Source of the DNA: an uncultured Lachnospiraceae bacterium
GTDB taxonomy: Bacteria > Bacillota > Clostridia > Lachnospirales > Lachnospiraceae
Length of the DNA stretch: 64,000 bases
Direction: 5' to 3'
NCBI GenBank assembly: GCA_910578555.1
Contig: CAJTPS010000004.1
Coordinates: 62,001 to 126,000 of the forward strand
This document shows, piece after piece, positions 34,501 through 42,810 of the stretch. The translations under genes and the position numbers were made by a program. Position 1 is the first letter of the stretch, and each line of letters opens with the position of its first letter. The notes below the pieces were generated by a model. The model searched no databases, had not been told where the DNA came from, and saw only the letters and a list, made by a program, of their open reading frames with translations.

Positions 34501-36539
34501 TCCGACGTTCCGGGTACCCGGTAAGCCGCCGTCACAACGGCCTCTCCCGCCTTTCCGGACTGTGCGCCGCCCGCAATCTTAATCAGACCGTTCTGCACGG
34601 TTACAATCGATATATCGCTGCTGCTCCACGCTGCCTCGGAAGGATTCACCTCAACATCATCCACATAGAACTTTAACTGCCGCCCGTTCTCGCAGTCGGC
34701 GGTCTTACTTCTGTCCAGCGTGATACTCGTCTGATCCAGGCGCAGCGTCGGGTAATACTGATCTTCCGGCATATTATTATAGACCGGAATCTTGAACACA
34801 AATGCGCTGCTTAAGGAACCGGCGTTAGCATACATTTTCCGTGTACTGGAAGACTCGCTTGCAGGCGCCTGAATATTCTGCATATATTGATGCTCATAGA
34901 CCCCGTACGGGCTGTTCTTATCTACATTAAATTTCTCCAGATATATGGTATCCTGATATTTCAGAATATAATTATTGCCGATCGTAGCTGCGCCGCCCTC
35001 CAGCGATTTATAGCGCGTATTCCATCCCTTGCTCTTCGCATATGTCAGCCCCTTCACGATCTTCTCAGCTGTGGAAGCGCCGTTCACACCCACGTTAAAG
35101 AAGTTATAGTACCCCTCATATCCCGGATACGTACCGGAAATCAGCCCGGAAGTACCCTGCCCCTGTTCCTGATAGACTCTGGACGCCAGATGAATCGGGC
35201 TCAGCTTCCTGCCTCTGCCGATCTCATAGAACGCTCCTGCATAAGTGCGTCCTGCCGCATCATCCGCCAGCTTCCCTTTCATAAATGTTCCGTTCAGGAA
35301 ATTCTGCACCGCCGCCTCCGTATGATAAGAGGCGTTGAAAGTCAACTGCTCAAACTGGAAAATATAAGTTTCCGTCAGGAAATTGCGCGGATCCATGTGA
35401 TAAGCTACCGCCGGCTGCGTCGCATAATACCATCCGCTTTCACTCGGACATGCTGCCCCGACCCAGCCCTTGGATGTGTTGTTCGTCGTCTTCTGGATCA
35501 GGCTCTTGGCTCCCATCTCCCTGGAAACCGACGTATTGAAATCCAGTCCTGTCTTCATCGGTACAAAGGTCCAGTTGGGATGTGCATTTTTCAGGCTTCT
35601 GAGCGCACTCTGATAAGACCCCGGAAAAGCGTTGATATCCGAAGTATCTATGGCGTAGGGCAGCAGATCGTAAGCTGCCATCCCATACGCAGTCATGCCG
35701 TATTCCTCTCCCGCCTCCAGAATCGGGCGCAGGTATTCTTCCTCCCAGGCAATCCAGTCTTCATCCGAATATGCCAGATAATAACTCTGCACATATCCCG
35801 TGCCTTCCGTACCGTTCAGCCAGTACTGCACCTGATACCAGACATCGTCCTGTGTGATCGACACACCCTTAATATACAGTGTCTGCCCGATCTCCAGCGT
35901 CGCTGCCGCCGGACTGTCCTGCTCCGCACTGCTGCGGGCTGCATAGCTGTCCGTATGATAGAGGAGCGCCATCAGGTCCTTCTCCGCAAGCAGGCGCTCA
36001 AAGGCCTCCTGTGCCGATTTGATCATCGCCTGCCTCTCTGCATCCGTATCGTCTATGTCATTCTCAGAAACAGAGTTCTCGGAGACAGAAGCAAGAGCAT
36101 TTTCCGAAACAGTGCTTAAATCGTTCTCTGAGACATCATCTGTGCCGGTTTCCCCGTTGTTGCCGGTATCGCCCGGAACATCATTCCGGTCAGAATCGTC
36201 CGGCACTTCGGTATCGCCGGTATCCGCACTGCCGTCAGTGTCCTCCGGATCATCATCCTGTACGGAATCGTCCGGTTCACCCATATCATCGGCATCTTCA
36301 CCGCCATCGGGATCTTCCGCAGCCCCGGGGGTTCCTGCGTCATCCGTACCGTTACTCTGTCCGGAATCATCTGTATTTTCACTGACGTCCGCCTCTTCCG
36401 TCTCTTTCTGCGTCGTCTCTGTTCCTGTCTGCGGCTCCACAGCCAGTACATGCATCGGCATACTTCCCATGCACAGCATCAGACATAAGAACATGGCAAT
36501 CCATCTGTATATTATCCCATAAGTTCTGCACGTTCTCAT
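31569..36539 (-). CDS. Giant secreted glucosaminidase with Ig-like and tandem surface repeats
   Basis: Domains over 1656 residues: signal peptide (to about 33), acidic linker with repeated VSEN (34-165), an SH3-like stretch (about 211-256), and an N-acetylglucosaminidase domain (about 385-560) with LASRVYQEQGQGTSGLISG, where Glu458 is the likely catalytic acid, and YNFFNVGV. Next come Big_2-like Ig domains (about 600-900), an InlB-type B-repeat (IFIGWYTGENGTG) and about seven units of roughly 80 residues with DYTVSYKNN and VKGKGNYTG. It probably cuts peptidoglycan glycan strands at the surface during growth or attachment. No sortase motif is present; the protein ends WWKNILF. AGGGAG lies nine bases before the ATG. 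Confidence 0.87.
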   Translation of the reverse strand: MRTCRTYGIIYRWIAMFLCLMLCMGSMPMHVLAVEPQTGTETTQKETEEADVSENTDDSGQSNGTDDAGTPGAAEDPDGGEDADDMGEPDDSVQDDDPEDTDGSADTGDTEVPDDSDRNDVPGDTGNNGETGTDDVSENDLSTVSENALASVSENSVSENDIDDTDAERQAMIKSAQEAFERLLAEKDLMALLYHTDSYAARSSAEQDSPAAATLEIGQTLYIKGVSITQDDVWYQVQYWLNGTEGTGYVQSYYLAYSDEDWIAWEEEYLRPILEAGEEYGMTAYGMAAYDLLPYAIDTSDINAFPGSYQSALRSLKNAHPNWTFVPMKTGLDFNTSVSREMGAKSLIQKTTNNTSKGWVGAACPSESGWYYATQPAVAYHMDPRNFLTETYIFQFEQLTFNASYHTEAAVQNFLNGTFMKGKLADDAAGRTYAGAFYEIGRGRKLSPIHLASRVYQEQGQGTSGLISGTYPGYEGYYNFFNVGVNGASTAEKIVKGLTYAKSKGWNTRYKSLEGGAATIGNNYILKYQDTIYLEKFNVDKNSPYGVYEHQYMQNIQAPASESSSTRKMYANAGSLSSAFVFKIPVYNNMPEDQYYPTLRLDQTSITLDRSKTADCENGRQLKFYVDDVEVNPSEAAWSSSDISIVTVQNGLIKIAGGAQSGKAGEAVVTAAYRVPGTSESLEVSCKVKVVISLQAITLNKEEIYLRRPDTVVQDTTGLSDAEKAENTDTAVLQVSFDPADTSSDRTITWTTSNGKIATVKADPADNSKAVVTAAGKGEVKITAKASKAGGRTASCKVFVSAPIYKITLTNRNAQETDPANRTTLLAGQSINLSAEYYPKDTTSDTQVVWSSSDPAVATVENGRVTAVGNNPKKNTAVITAKVSGCEAGYTANHTVIVENCTVTFMKPGQNGMTVLGDPQKVLYGGTLTAEILQEKEKQLLAAGYDPAERIFIGWYTGENGTGSRFDETTAVHGRNVTLYPYYEEQGKGFYVLPVGDQTYTGSAIKPVVQVYDSVTYENGDRELIELTLNKDYTVSYKNNKNVNQEGKASPAITVKGKGNYTGTEKITFNIIPKALTDTDIIADPITVAYSGKVIRSAPAVYRGGRKLVRNTDYTVSYPLTETGAYKTAGAYPIVITGKGGYSGTITVRQTITQEVLMSKVSVAKIPNQTYRNDLVDKEAGKGIMPELKVTYKGQELVKSTDGGLTGDYTVAYTNNTAIGTAAATITAVAGSGYTGSKRVNYKIVGTSIARAKAEGITSREYTGNEEDARQPRGAYRLTLNGQELRESEDNGLTGDYVAVYANTGKAGTASVIFKGINEYTGQIRKTYRITGYDISPDENGAAAAAITMQYYTQDAPAQLKPIETLAALPDRIEMTSPYVKGGAKPVVILYFNGRELTPGKDYTIRYANNNTVTPADPGEWNEQKLPKITVTGKGNFKGSMTGYYTITDGRMEQNGKITMTAGDIVYKNRKNAYKSTVMLKDCNGSKLAAGKDYDKNLLYTYAADVKIQDAAGNEIERKAGDPVAAEDIPPAKALLRVTAQGIGSYAGEEGGAPQISATYRIVTADIAKARVTAKAQVYRNGQEIKLTPEELKITVNGEELQYGIDYVIDENTYANHTNKGRASVIIRGCGNYGGEKKVTYTIGSKTLVWWKNILF

Positions 36540-36641
36540 TCTAGATCTCTCCCTTACTGTCTTTATATAATTTTGTCGTTTCCATAGTTTCTTCCGTTTC
36601 TGCTCTGCTTTATTGCGTCAATTCATATCTACCGTTTTTTT

Positions 36642-36670
36642 ATCATATCATACTTTTTTCGGATTTCCAA
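36642..36670 (-). promoter_or_regulatory. Promoter of the giant glucosaminidase gene
   Basis: TTGGAA (36665-36670, minus strand) and TATGAT (36642-36647) are spaced by 17 bases, about 100 bases before the ATG at 36539 and just downstream of the terminator that closes the rfbG operon. Confidence 0.55.
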
Positions 36671-36720
36671 TGTTAAGTTATGTAAATCAAAATGGTATCT
36701 CTTTATGTGCTTCTTCCATC

Positions 36721-36778
36721 AAAATGCGACAAAAAGACGCCGGATTCCTCCAACGTCTTCTCTCTTCTATCGCATTTT
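36721..36778 (-). terminator. Strong nested intrinsic terminator after rfbG
   Basis: On the minus strand an 11-pair stem (36749-36759 with 36734-36744, two G-U pairs) closes on the tetraloop GGAA and is followed by TTTTT. A second pair of arms, AAAATGCGA (36721-36729) and TCGCATTTT (36770-36778), encloses it and may give an alternative or bidirectional structure. It begins 15 bases after the rfbG stop and ends the long minus-strand operon. Confidence 0.8.
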
Positions 36779-36792
36779 ATGATGATTCGATA

Positions 36793-37935
36793 TCAATCCT
36801 GTATTCCGGACTTTCTGTCCCGTGCATCGCAGTTTTTGTCCAGAAACTCCCCGATCTGTCTGTTCATCGTCTCTTCTATGTCCCCACCGTCACGATAAGC
36901 GATCGTCCATTCCACGATCTTCTCCATAGCCTGCTCTACGTTCCATACCGGCCTCCAGCCAAAGACTCTCTTTAGCCTGGCACAATCAAGCTTTAAGAAG
37001 TTCGCCTCATGCGGACCGCCGTCATACTCGTTGCGCCAGCCGGCCTGCTGTCCTGCAGCCCGGTTCCACTTCTCACAGAAGAGTGTCACGATCTCTCCTG
37101 TCGTATAGCAGTCCGTCTCATCCGGTCCCACATTATAACATCCCGCATACGCCGGATCTTCATACTGTTTCGCCGCCAGCATCAGGTATACCGCAACCGG
37201 CTCCAGTACATGCTGATACGGTCGCGTGGAATACGGATTCCTGACGATGATCTCCCGCCCTGAGAGAACCGCACGCACACAGTCTGGAATAATACGGTCT
37301 GCCGCGAAGTCGCCTCCGCCGATCACGTTGCCGGCCCTCGCCGTGGAAACAGCAGCCGGATGTACAGTTTCACCGTTCTTGCATTCTGCCGGATTCATAA
37401 ATGAATTTTTATAGCTGCTCGTGACTAACTCCGAACAGGACTTCGAGTTAGAATAGGGATCATAACCGTTCAATTCTTCATCTTCCCGATATCCCCACTC
37501 CCACTCTCTGTTCAGGTACACTTTATCGGTCGTCACATTTACGAAAGAGCGCACACACGCATGGGTGCGGACGCATTCCAAAATATTGACGGTTCCCATC
37601 ACATTCACTTCGTAGGTATAGACAGGATTACAGTACGACTCCCTGACAATCGGCTGTGCCGCCATATGAATGACGATCTCCGGCGCCGTCTCATCGAATA
37701 CCCGCTGCAAATGTTCCAGATCCCGGATATCCCCCGTCACGGAATTGATCTTATCCGCTATCCCGCTCAGTGCAAACACGCTCGGTTCCGCGGGCGGCTC
37801 CAGCGCATATCCTGTTACCTCCGCACCGGCCCGCACGAGCAGCATACACATCCATGTGCCTTTAAATCCGGTATGGCCCGTGACCAGCACTTTTTTCCCT
37901 TTATAAAAATCTAATCCGAAATCAAATTGGCTCAT
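36793..37935 (-). CDS. rfbG: CDP-glucose 4,6-dehydratase
   Basis: The 380-residue extended SDR has the nucleotide-binding VTGHTGFKGTWM, VNVTTDKVY with the dehydratase-type Thr-Asp, the catalytic YDPYSNSKSCSE Tyr-x-x-x-Lys block, and RAGNVIGGGDFAADRIIPD, all characteristic of RfbG rather than RmlB. It converts CDP-glucose to CDP-4-keto-6-deoxyglucose, the substrate of RfbH encoded immediately upstream. It is the last gene of the long minus-strand operon; a strong terminator follows. Confidence 0.96.
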   Translation of the reverse strand: MSQFDFGLDFYKGKKVLVTGHTGFKGTWMCMLLVRAGAEVTGYALEPPAEPSVFALSGIADKINSVTGDIRDLEHLQRVFDETAPEIVIHMAAQPIVRESYCNPVYTYEVNVMGTVNILECVRTHACVRSFVNVTTDKVYLNREWEWGYREDEELNGYDPYSNSKSCSELVTSSYKNSFMNPAECKNGETVHPAAVSTARAGNVIGGGDFAADRIIPDCVRAVLSGREIIVRNPYSTRPYQHVLEPVAVYLMLAAKQYEDPAYAGCYNVGPDETDCYTTGEIVTLFCEKWNRAAGQQAGWRNEYDGGPHEANFLKLDCARLKRVFGWRPVWNVEQAMEKIVEWTIAYRDGGDIEETMNRQIGEFLDKNCDARDRKSGIQD

Positions 37936-37958
37936 CGTGTTTTTCTTTCCTTTTCATG

Positions 37959-39314
37959 TTACTGTGCTACCGCGCTGATCAGCGTCCGCGCCATATAGTC
38001 GATCATCTCATCCGTCATGCCCGGATAGACTCCGATCCAGAACGTATCTTCCATAATGCGGTCCGTATTTTTCAGTTCTCCTGCAATCCGATATCCTTCT
38101 TTCGCAGCCCTCATTTCATCGAAGCAGGGATGCTTCGTCAGATTGCCCGCAAAAAGCATTCTGGTCTGAATGCCATGTTCTTCCATATACTGTACGACTT
38201 TACCACGGCTGACACCCTCCTTGCAGGTGATCAGAAAACCAAACCAGCTTGGATCGGAATGTTCACAGGCCTCCGGCAGAATCAGCTTATCCGTGATGTG
38301 CTCCGTCTCATCCGCCGCCAGCAGCGCCGTCTTTAACCTGTCGAAGTTATGCCGTCTTCTCTCCACAAAAGAGGGGAATTTCTCTAACTGCGCACAGCCG
38401 ACCGCCGCCTGCATGTCCGTCGCCTTCAGATTATACCCGAAATGGGAATACACATACTTATGATCATATCCGATCGGCAGTTCGCCGTACTGTCTGTCAA
38501 AACGATGTCCGCACAGGTTATCCCGCCCCGACGGGCAGACACAGTCGCGCCCCCAGTCTCTGAAAGAACGAATAGACTTATGCAGCAGCGGGTTATCCGT
38601 ATATACCGCGCCGCCCTCTCCCATGGTCATATGATGCGGCGGATAGAAACTGGAAGTCCCGATGTCTCCGATCGTTCCTGTCAGTTTCCTCACACCGTCT
38701 ATCGTATACGCGGAACCGAGAGCGTCACAGTTGTCTTCCACCAGCCACAGATCATGTTTCTTACAGAATGCGCTGACTGCCTTCAGATCAAAGGGATTGC
38801 CCAGCGTATGCGCAATCATAACCGCTTTCGTCCTCCCGGATAAAGCCTCTTCCAGCATAGTCACATCAATATTGTACTGCGGGATCGTCACATCCACGAA
38901 CACCGGCACTGCGCCGAACTGAATTACCGGTGCTACCGTCGTCGGAAATCCCGCCGCAACCGTGATCACTTCATCTCCCCGTCTGATTGCACGCTCCCCC
39001 AGAAGCGGAGATGTCAGCGCCATAAAAGCAATCAGATTCGCCGAGGAGCCGGAATTTACGAGGGAGCAGAATCGCACGCCCAGATACTCCGCCATCTTCT
39101 TCTCAAATTCGTCCGTATACCGTCCGGCCGTCAGCCAGAATTCCAGCGCGCTGTCCACCAGATTGATCATCTCTGCACTGTCATAGACTCTGGATGCGTA
39201 CGGAATCCTCTGCCCCTCCTCGAAAGGCTTCCTGACATTGTGATAAGTATCGCAATAGTCTTTTACTAAACTTAATATTTCTTCTCTTGCCTGCTGTTCT
39301 GCTTTCTGATTCAT
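37959..39314 (-). CDS. rfbH: CDP-4-keto-6-deoxyglucose 3-dehydratase (E1)
   Basis: This DegT/StrS-fold protein of 451 residues has the hallmark changes of RfbH: the PLP lysine is replaced by histidine in SFYPPHHMTMGEGGAV (His228), and iron-sulfur cysteines are present as CVCPSGRDNLC (258, 260, 268) with Cys196 in EDNCDALGS. The enzyme removes the C3 hydroxyl of CDP-4-keto-6-deoxyglucose through a PMP/[2Fe-2S] radical mechanism and needs an E3 reductase (RfbI/AscD type), which is not encoded in this window. The gene lies 23 bases upstream of rfbG in the direction of transcription. Its product would feed a 3,6-dideoxy or branched sugar. Confidence 0.96.
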   Translation of the reverse strand: MNQKAEQQAREEILSLVKDYCDTYHNVRKPFEEGQRIPYASRVYDSAEMINLVDSALEFWLTAGRYTDEFEKKMAEYLGVRFCSLVNSGSSANLIAFMALTSPLLGERAIRRGDEVITVAAGFPTTVAPVIQFGAVPVFVDVTIPQYNIDVTMLEEALSGRTKAVMIAHTLGNPFDLKAVSAFCKKHDLWLVEDNCDALGSAYTIDGVRKLTGTIGDIGTSSFYPPHHMTMGEGGAVYTDNPLLHKSIRSFRDWGRDCVCPSGRDNLCGHRFDRQYGELPIGYDHKYVYSHFGYNLKATDMQAAVGCAQLEKFPSFVERRRHNFDRLKTALLAADETEHITDKLILPEACEHSDPSWFGFLITCKEGVSRGKVVQYMEEHGIQTRMLFAGNLTKHPCFDEMRAAKEGYRIAGELKNTDRIMEDTFWIGVYPGMTDEMIDYMARTLISAVAQ

Positions 39315-39373
39315 ATTTTTAATCCTTTCTCTGTATCTGTCTGATCATAGAATCATCCTATATCATTTCCGTT

Positions 39374-39855
39374 TTATTTACTTGATTCTCCATATATTTC
39401 TTTTAATCTGTTCAGCTTGTCCTGCCTCTTACGCATTGCATTTGTTGCCGTTACGTTAATATCCTTCCACACAAAACCTGTTTCCTGTCTCCTGCATTCG
39501 ACAAATACATCATACAGTGTCTGCACAATTACCCTATACTTTCGCGAAGAAAAGTTTCTGGCTAACGTTCTGGCATCTGCATCATCAGACATAAGATATG
39601 TATAACTCATTTTTTTGGCCATATAGAATGAACGGATTTCTCCAAGGCTTTCCTCCTTCTCCGCATAAGTATAGATATCCTCTCCCGCCGGAAAATCAAA
39701 TTTATTTATCCGTTCATAAGCTTCTTTGAAATAAGACTCGTATGACCCGCTCTCCTCTTTTCGCAGATAATCGTCATAATGTACGATCGTTTCTGCAATA
39801 TGAACTCCTGAATCATATGCACTACCAATTTATCGTCATTGATATTATCCATCAT
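39374..39855 (-). pseudogene. Frameshifted small hypothetical gene between the XRE regulator and rfbH
   Basis: The intact 3' part (82 codons from the ATG at 39622) continues upstream in the same frame without a start codon, through IRSFYMAKKMS and YDSGVHIAETIVHYDDYLRK, to a stop codon near 39823. A start at 39855 in the next frame reads MMDNINDDKL and then joins this sequence if one base is restored. The joined protein of about 155 residues looks like one domain, with conserved-looking DDADARTLARNF and VWKDINVTATNAM. I do not know its function. It starts 28 bases after the XRE gene, so the pair may once have been a two-gene module. A sequence error or internal start at 39622 cannot be excluded. 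Confidence 0.6.
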
Positions 39856-39882
39856 ATATTCCCATCGAAAGAAGTCATCTGC

Positions 39883-40242
39883 CTAAACAGATGACTTCAG
39901 TCCTTCCTCCAGTAATGTTTCCTGCACATCACAATAAGCATCAAATAAATCCAAGATCTCTCTTTTGTACTCTGCAGTGGAAAATTTACCTCTGCACTCC
40001 ATACAACCCGCCTGTTCGTAACTTCTATCGTCTAATACATTATACAGAGCATCTACCGTAACTCCTAATAGCTCCGCCATCTGTTCCTTCTCCTCACTCT
40101 CAAGAAAAAGACGTGCATCCATCACTTGTTGAATTTCGTACACGGAATATCCCAGTTTCTCAGCGAGCTCTTCAACATTCATTCCTGCTCTGTTCATGTA
40201 AAATCGCAGGTTGTTTCCAAACACTCTGCTCTGTTCTCTCAT
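39883..40242 (-). CDS. XRE-family helix-turn-helix regulator
   Basis: Residues 7-68 form a Cro/CI-like HTH (NNLRFYMNRAGMNVEELAEK, LGYSVYEIQQVMDARLF, LLGVTVDALYNVL), followed by a CMECRG motif and an acidic C-terminal helix. The protein has 119 residues; GGGAGG lies six bases before the ATG at 40242. It has its own extended -10 promoter and interrupts the CDP-sugar gene order between rfbF and rfbH. It may repress itself and the frameshifted gene that follows. No phage or toxin gene is recognisable next to it, so calling it an antitoxin would be speculation. Confidence 0.8.
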   Translation of the reverse strand: MREQSRVFGNNLRFYMNRAGMNVEELAEKLGYSVYEIQQVMDARLFLESEEKEQMAELLGVTVDALYNVLDDRSYEQAGCMECRGKFSTAEYKREILDLFDAYCDVQETLLEEGLKSSV

Positions 40243-40314
40243 TGTAATCCTCCCGTTGCAGTTGAACCTGCGTTATTAATTATTGTATTCTGTATATCGT
40301 CAGATTCTATTAAT

Positions 40315-40323
40315 AGTATACCA
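40315..40323 (-). promoter_or_regulatory. Extended -10 promoter of the XRE gene
   Basis: On the minus strand TGG-TATACT gives an extended -10 element about 75 bases before the start at 40242, without a good -35 box. The surrounding 166-base gap is AT-rich, unlike the tight gene spacing elsewhere in the operon. Confidence 0.4.
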
Positions 40324-40408
40324 CAAAATGTCCTAAAACAGTATAATAATTTTTGTTTTCAGACCGCCGCCTGTGTCTCCTGATCATATACCTTTACATA
40401 CTTAAGCT

Positions 40409-41182
40409 TTACCACACCTTCCATGGCGCCTTTCCTTCACTCCACAATCCTTCCAGATATGCCCGGTCATGCACCGTATCCATCGGCGACCAGAACCCCG
40501 GATGGCGATACGCCGCCATCTGCCCATCCCTCGCCAGCCATTCAAACGGGGAAGCCTCCAGCATCTCCGAACCGTCCCCGAGATAATCAAACACCTCTCT
40601 GTTCAATACCATGAATCCCGTATTGACCCAGGACTGGTCCTTTCTCGCCTTTTCCTTAAAGCTCTCGATCATATCGTGATCGTCTATCTTGATAGCGCCG
40701 AAACGGCCTTCCGGCTGCGTTGTCGTGATCGTGGCGATCCTGCCGTGCGATCTGTGAAATGCAAGCAGTGCAGGAATATCCACATCCGCCACGCCATCCC
40801 CGTAAGTCAGCATAAAGCTTTCATCTTCCCCGATATAATCCCGTATCTGCAGGATACGGCCGGCAGTCAGCGTCTCCAGTCCCGTGTTCGCCAGCGTCAC
40901 CCGCCACGGCTCTGCAGTGGAGTTGTGATACTCTCTCGATTTGTCCTGCAGACTGAATGTAGCATCTGACTGATACATATAATAATGGATGAAATAGTCC
41001 TTGATCATATGTCCCTTATAGCCGCAGCAAATAATGAAATCATTGTAACCGTAAGTTGAATAGATCTTCATAATATGCCACAGGATCGGTCTGTCCCCGA
41101 TCTCCACCATCGGCTTCGGCTTTAAGACCGATTCTTCACTGATGCGGCTGCCCTTACCGCCGGCTAAGATGACCACTTTCAT
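40409..41182 (-). CDS. rfbF: Glucose-1-phosphate cytidylyltransferase
   Basis: The 257-residue enzyme makes CDP-glucose from CTP and glucose-1-phosphate. The N-terminus VVILAGGKGSRISEES with KPKPMVEIGDRPILWHIMK is the RfbF form of the nucleotidyltransferase signature, and INTGFMVL-like (WVNTGFMVLNREVFDYLGD) and HPGFWSPMDTVHDR blocks are diagnostic. It provides the substrate for rfbG and rfbH, from which it is separated by the XRE gene and a pseudogene, an interruption not seen in the usual rfbFGH order. A second, diverged copy lies at 61002. Confidence 0.95.
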   Translation of the reverse strand: MKVVILAGGKGSRISEESVLKPKPMVEIGDRPILWHIMKIYSTYGYNDFIICCGYKGHMIKDYFIHYYMYQSDATFSLQDKSREYHNSTAEPWRVTLANTGLETLTAGRILQIRDYIGEDESFMLTYGDGVADVDIPALLAFHRSHGRIATITTTQPEGRFGAIKIDDHDMIESFKEKARKDQSWVNTGFMVLNREVFDYLGDGSEMLEASPFEWLARDGQMAAYRHPGFWSPMDTVHDRAYLEGLWSEGKAPWKVW

Positions 41183-41246
41183 AACTGTCTTCCGTTTTCC
41201 TTTCCTTATCGTCTTGATCCTTTATCCTTCAAAAATCACCCCGGCA

Positions 41247-42752
41247 CTACGTCTGTTGCCGCTTCACCACGACCCGCGTCCCGTACACGACACGATATGC
41301 CGCCTTGTCATACAGATTCTGATAATTTACTACTTCCGGCTCATAGAACTTCGGATTTAAATCCTCCGGATAGGCCGGGACCTCAATTTCTTCCATGCCG
41401 TCCCTTCTTGCCAGCCTTATATTGTTCCGCCATACATCTGCGGTCCGATGCACCTCCATAAGCTCCGAACCGTTCCCGATGATCATAAGCAGAACAATGA
41501 CCAGCCCGATTCCGGCGGATACCGATCTGATAATTGTGATTTGTCTCTCCCCCGACGCAATCCGTCCTGTCACACACCGCTTCCATTCGCACAATACCCT
41601 GAGCACCCCTATCATCAGCAGCACATTCGCCGCCAGCATACCGTAATTCATCACTCTCGCAACGAGCCCCCATGTGATGGCAGACATTGCAAAACCAAGG
41701 AACCATTCCAGATTATGAATGACCGCAGCAGCCATTTCCTTCCACAGAAGCATTCTCATGCGCAGCAGTACAATGACAGCTGCCGCCAGTAAGGGAATCA
41801 CCACCACCGGAACGATCCACATCTTATAGGCCACAAACATATGAATATAAATACTGTCGAATAACCTTTGCATCACAGGCACCGTCCGCAGCGTTGACTC
41901 ATGACTCTGGGCTGCGCGGTTAAAATTACCCGGCGCGAAGAAACAAATGCAGAATCCCGCAAGATATCCGGCGTACATAAGCAGATGCCGGATCGATATT
42001 CTGCGGCGATTTTCCAGCCAAAGCCGGATCAACTGTGTCAGAAGAACCGCCCCGAAGATAACGCCGTATGCCTCATGAGAAAGCCCTGCCGCCAGACCGA
42101 CCGCATTGATTCCGATCAGCCTGCCTGCCGTTAAACTTTTACTGCTTGTCCGCTCTGCTGAGCGGCTGCCCGCAGGTCCTCCGAGAAAGCGGCTGATCAA
42201 CCTGTAGAAACTCAGATATAATATAACTGATACTACATATATATTTGTAAATACATACATCAGCACCCTTGTCATATATGCATAAGAATAATTCGGCACA
42301 AAGAAGAGCAGCAGCCCCGTCAGCAGCATCAGTTCCGGCGTATTCATCCCGGCCCTGATGCTTCCGCAGATGGCTTGTACCGTAAGAAGGTATAACATGA
42401 GTACCACTGATACAACATATACGCTGAATAATACCCAGTTTACGCCGTCCGGCAATGAAAATATCCATCGAATCAGCGGCGCAATCGCTCTGGCTGTCAC
42501 TCTTCCGTCCCATGTGACATACGCATGCTCTATCTTGTTCCATGTAGCACGCAGAGAATAATCCAGATTCAGTGTGCATTCTCCCTCCACGACCTGTTCA
42601 TCCAGATATTCATCATCCGGATTATTGGACACCAGCCATCCCACATCGTCACCGTAAAGCGGAACATCATAGCGCAGCAGAAACAGGAAAACCGTAAGCG
42701 CCGCCATCATTATGATACTGCACGTATTTCTGTAAATCCTTGTTCTCTCCAT
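41247..42752 (-). CDS. DUF6056-like polytopic membrane protein
   Basis: The 501-residue protein has about eleven hydrophobic segments and a first extracellular loop containing LYGDDVGWLVSNN and AYVTWDGRVTARAIAP. The paired Asp and the W-D-G-R element fit DUF6056 proteins, which I regard as GT-C-like. AGGAGGGG lies seven bases before the ATG at 42752, so the nine additional upstream codons are not used. It probably attaches a sugar from a lipid-phosphate donor on the outer face of the membrane; no activity is established. It follows another large membrane protein at a 58-base distance. Confidence 0.7.
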   Translation of the reverse strand: MERTRIYRNTCSIIMMAALTVFLFLLRYDVPLYGDDVGWLVSNNPDDEYLDEQVVEGECTLNLDYSLRATWNKIEHAYVTWDGRVTARAIAPLIRWIFSLPDGVNWVLFSVYVVSVVLMLYLLTVQAICGSIRAGMNTPELMLLTGLLLFFVPNYSYAYMTRVLMYVFTNIYVVSVILYLSFYRLISRFLGGPAGSRSAERTSSKSLTAGRLIGINAVGLAAGLSHEAYGVIFGAVLLTQLIRLWLENRRRISIRHLLMYAGYLAGFCICFFAPGNFNRAAQSHESTLRTVPVMQRLFDSIYIHMFVAYKMWIVPVVVIPLLAAAVIVLLRMRMLLWKEMAAAVIHNLEWFLGFAMSAITWGLVARVMNYGMLAANVLLMIGVLRVLCEWKRCVTGRIASGERQITIIRSVSAGIGLVIVLLMIIGNGSELMEVHRTADVWRNNIRLARRDGMEEIEVPAYPEDLNPKFYEPEVVNYQNLYDKAAYRVVYGTRVVVKRQQT

Positions 42753-42810
42753 CGCCCGTCCCCTCCTGCCCGGCCGCATATCTGCTCCGGCTGTACAGCG
42801 CTCCGTCTCA

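Noticed and set aside
34887..36119. Long plus-strand open frame opposite the giant glucosaminidase
   Set aside because: It is antisense to a confident domain-bearing gene and shows only shadow-type composition. The same applies to 31689-32702 and 9659-10258.
39374..40242. Toxin-antitoxin module
   Set aside because: The regulator is a plausible antitoxin, but the partner is frameshifted and has no recognisable toxin motif.
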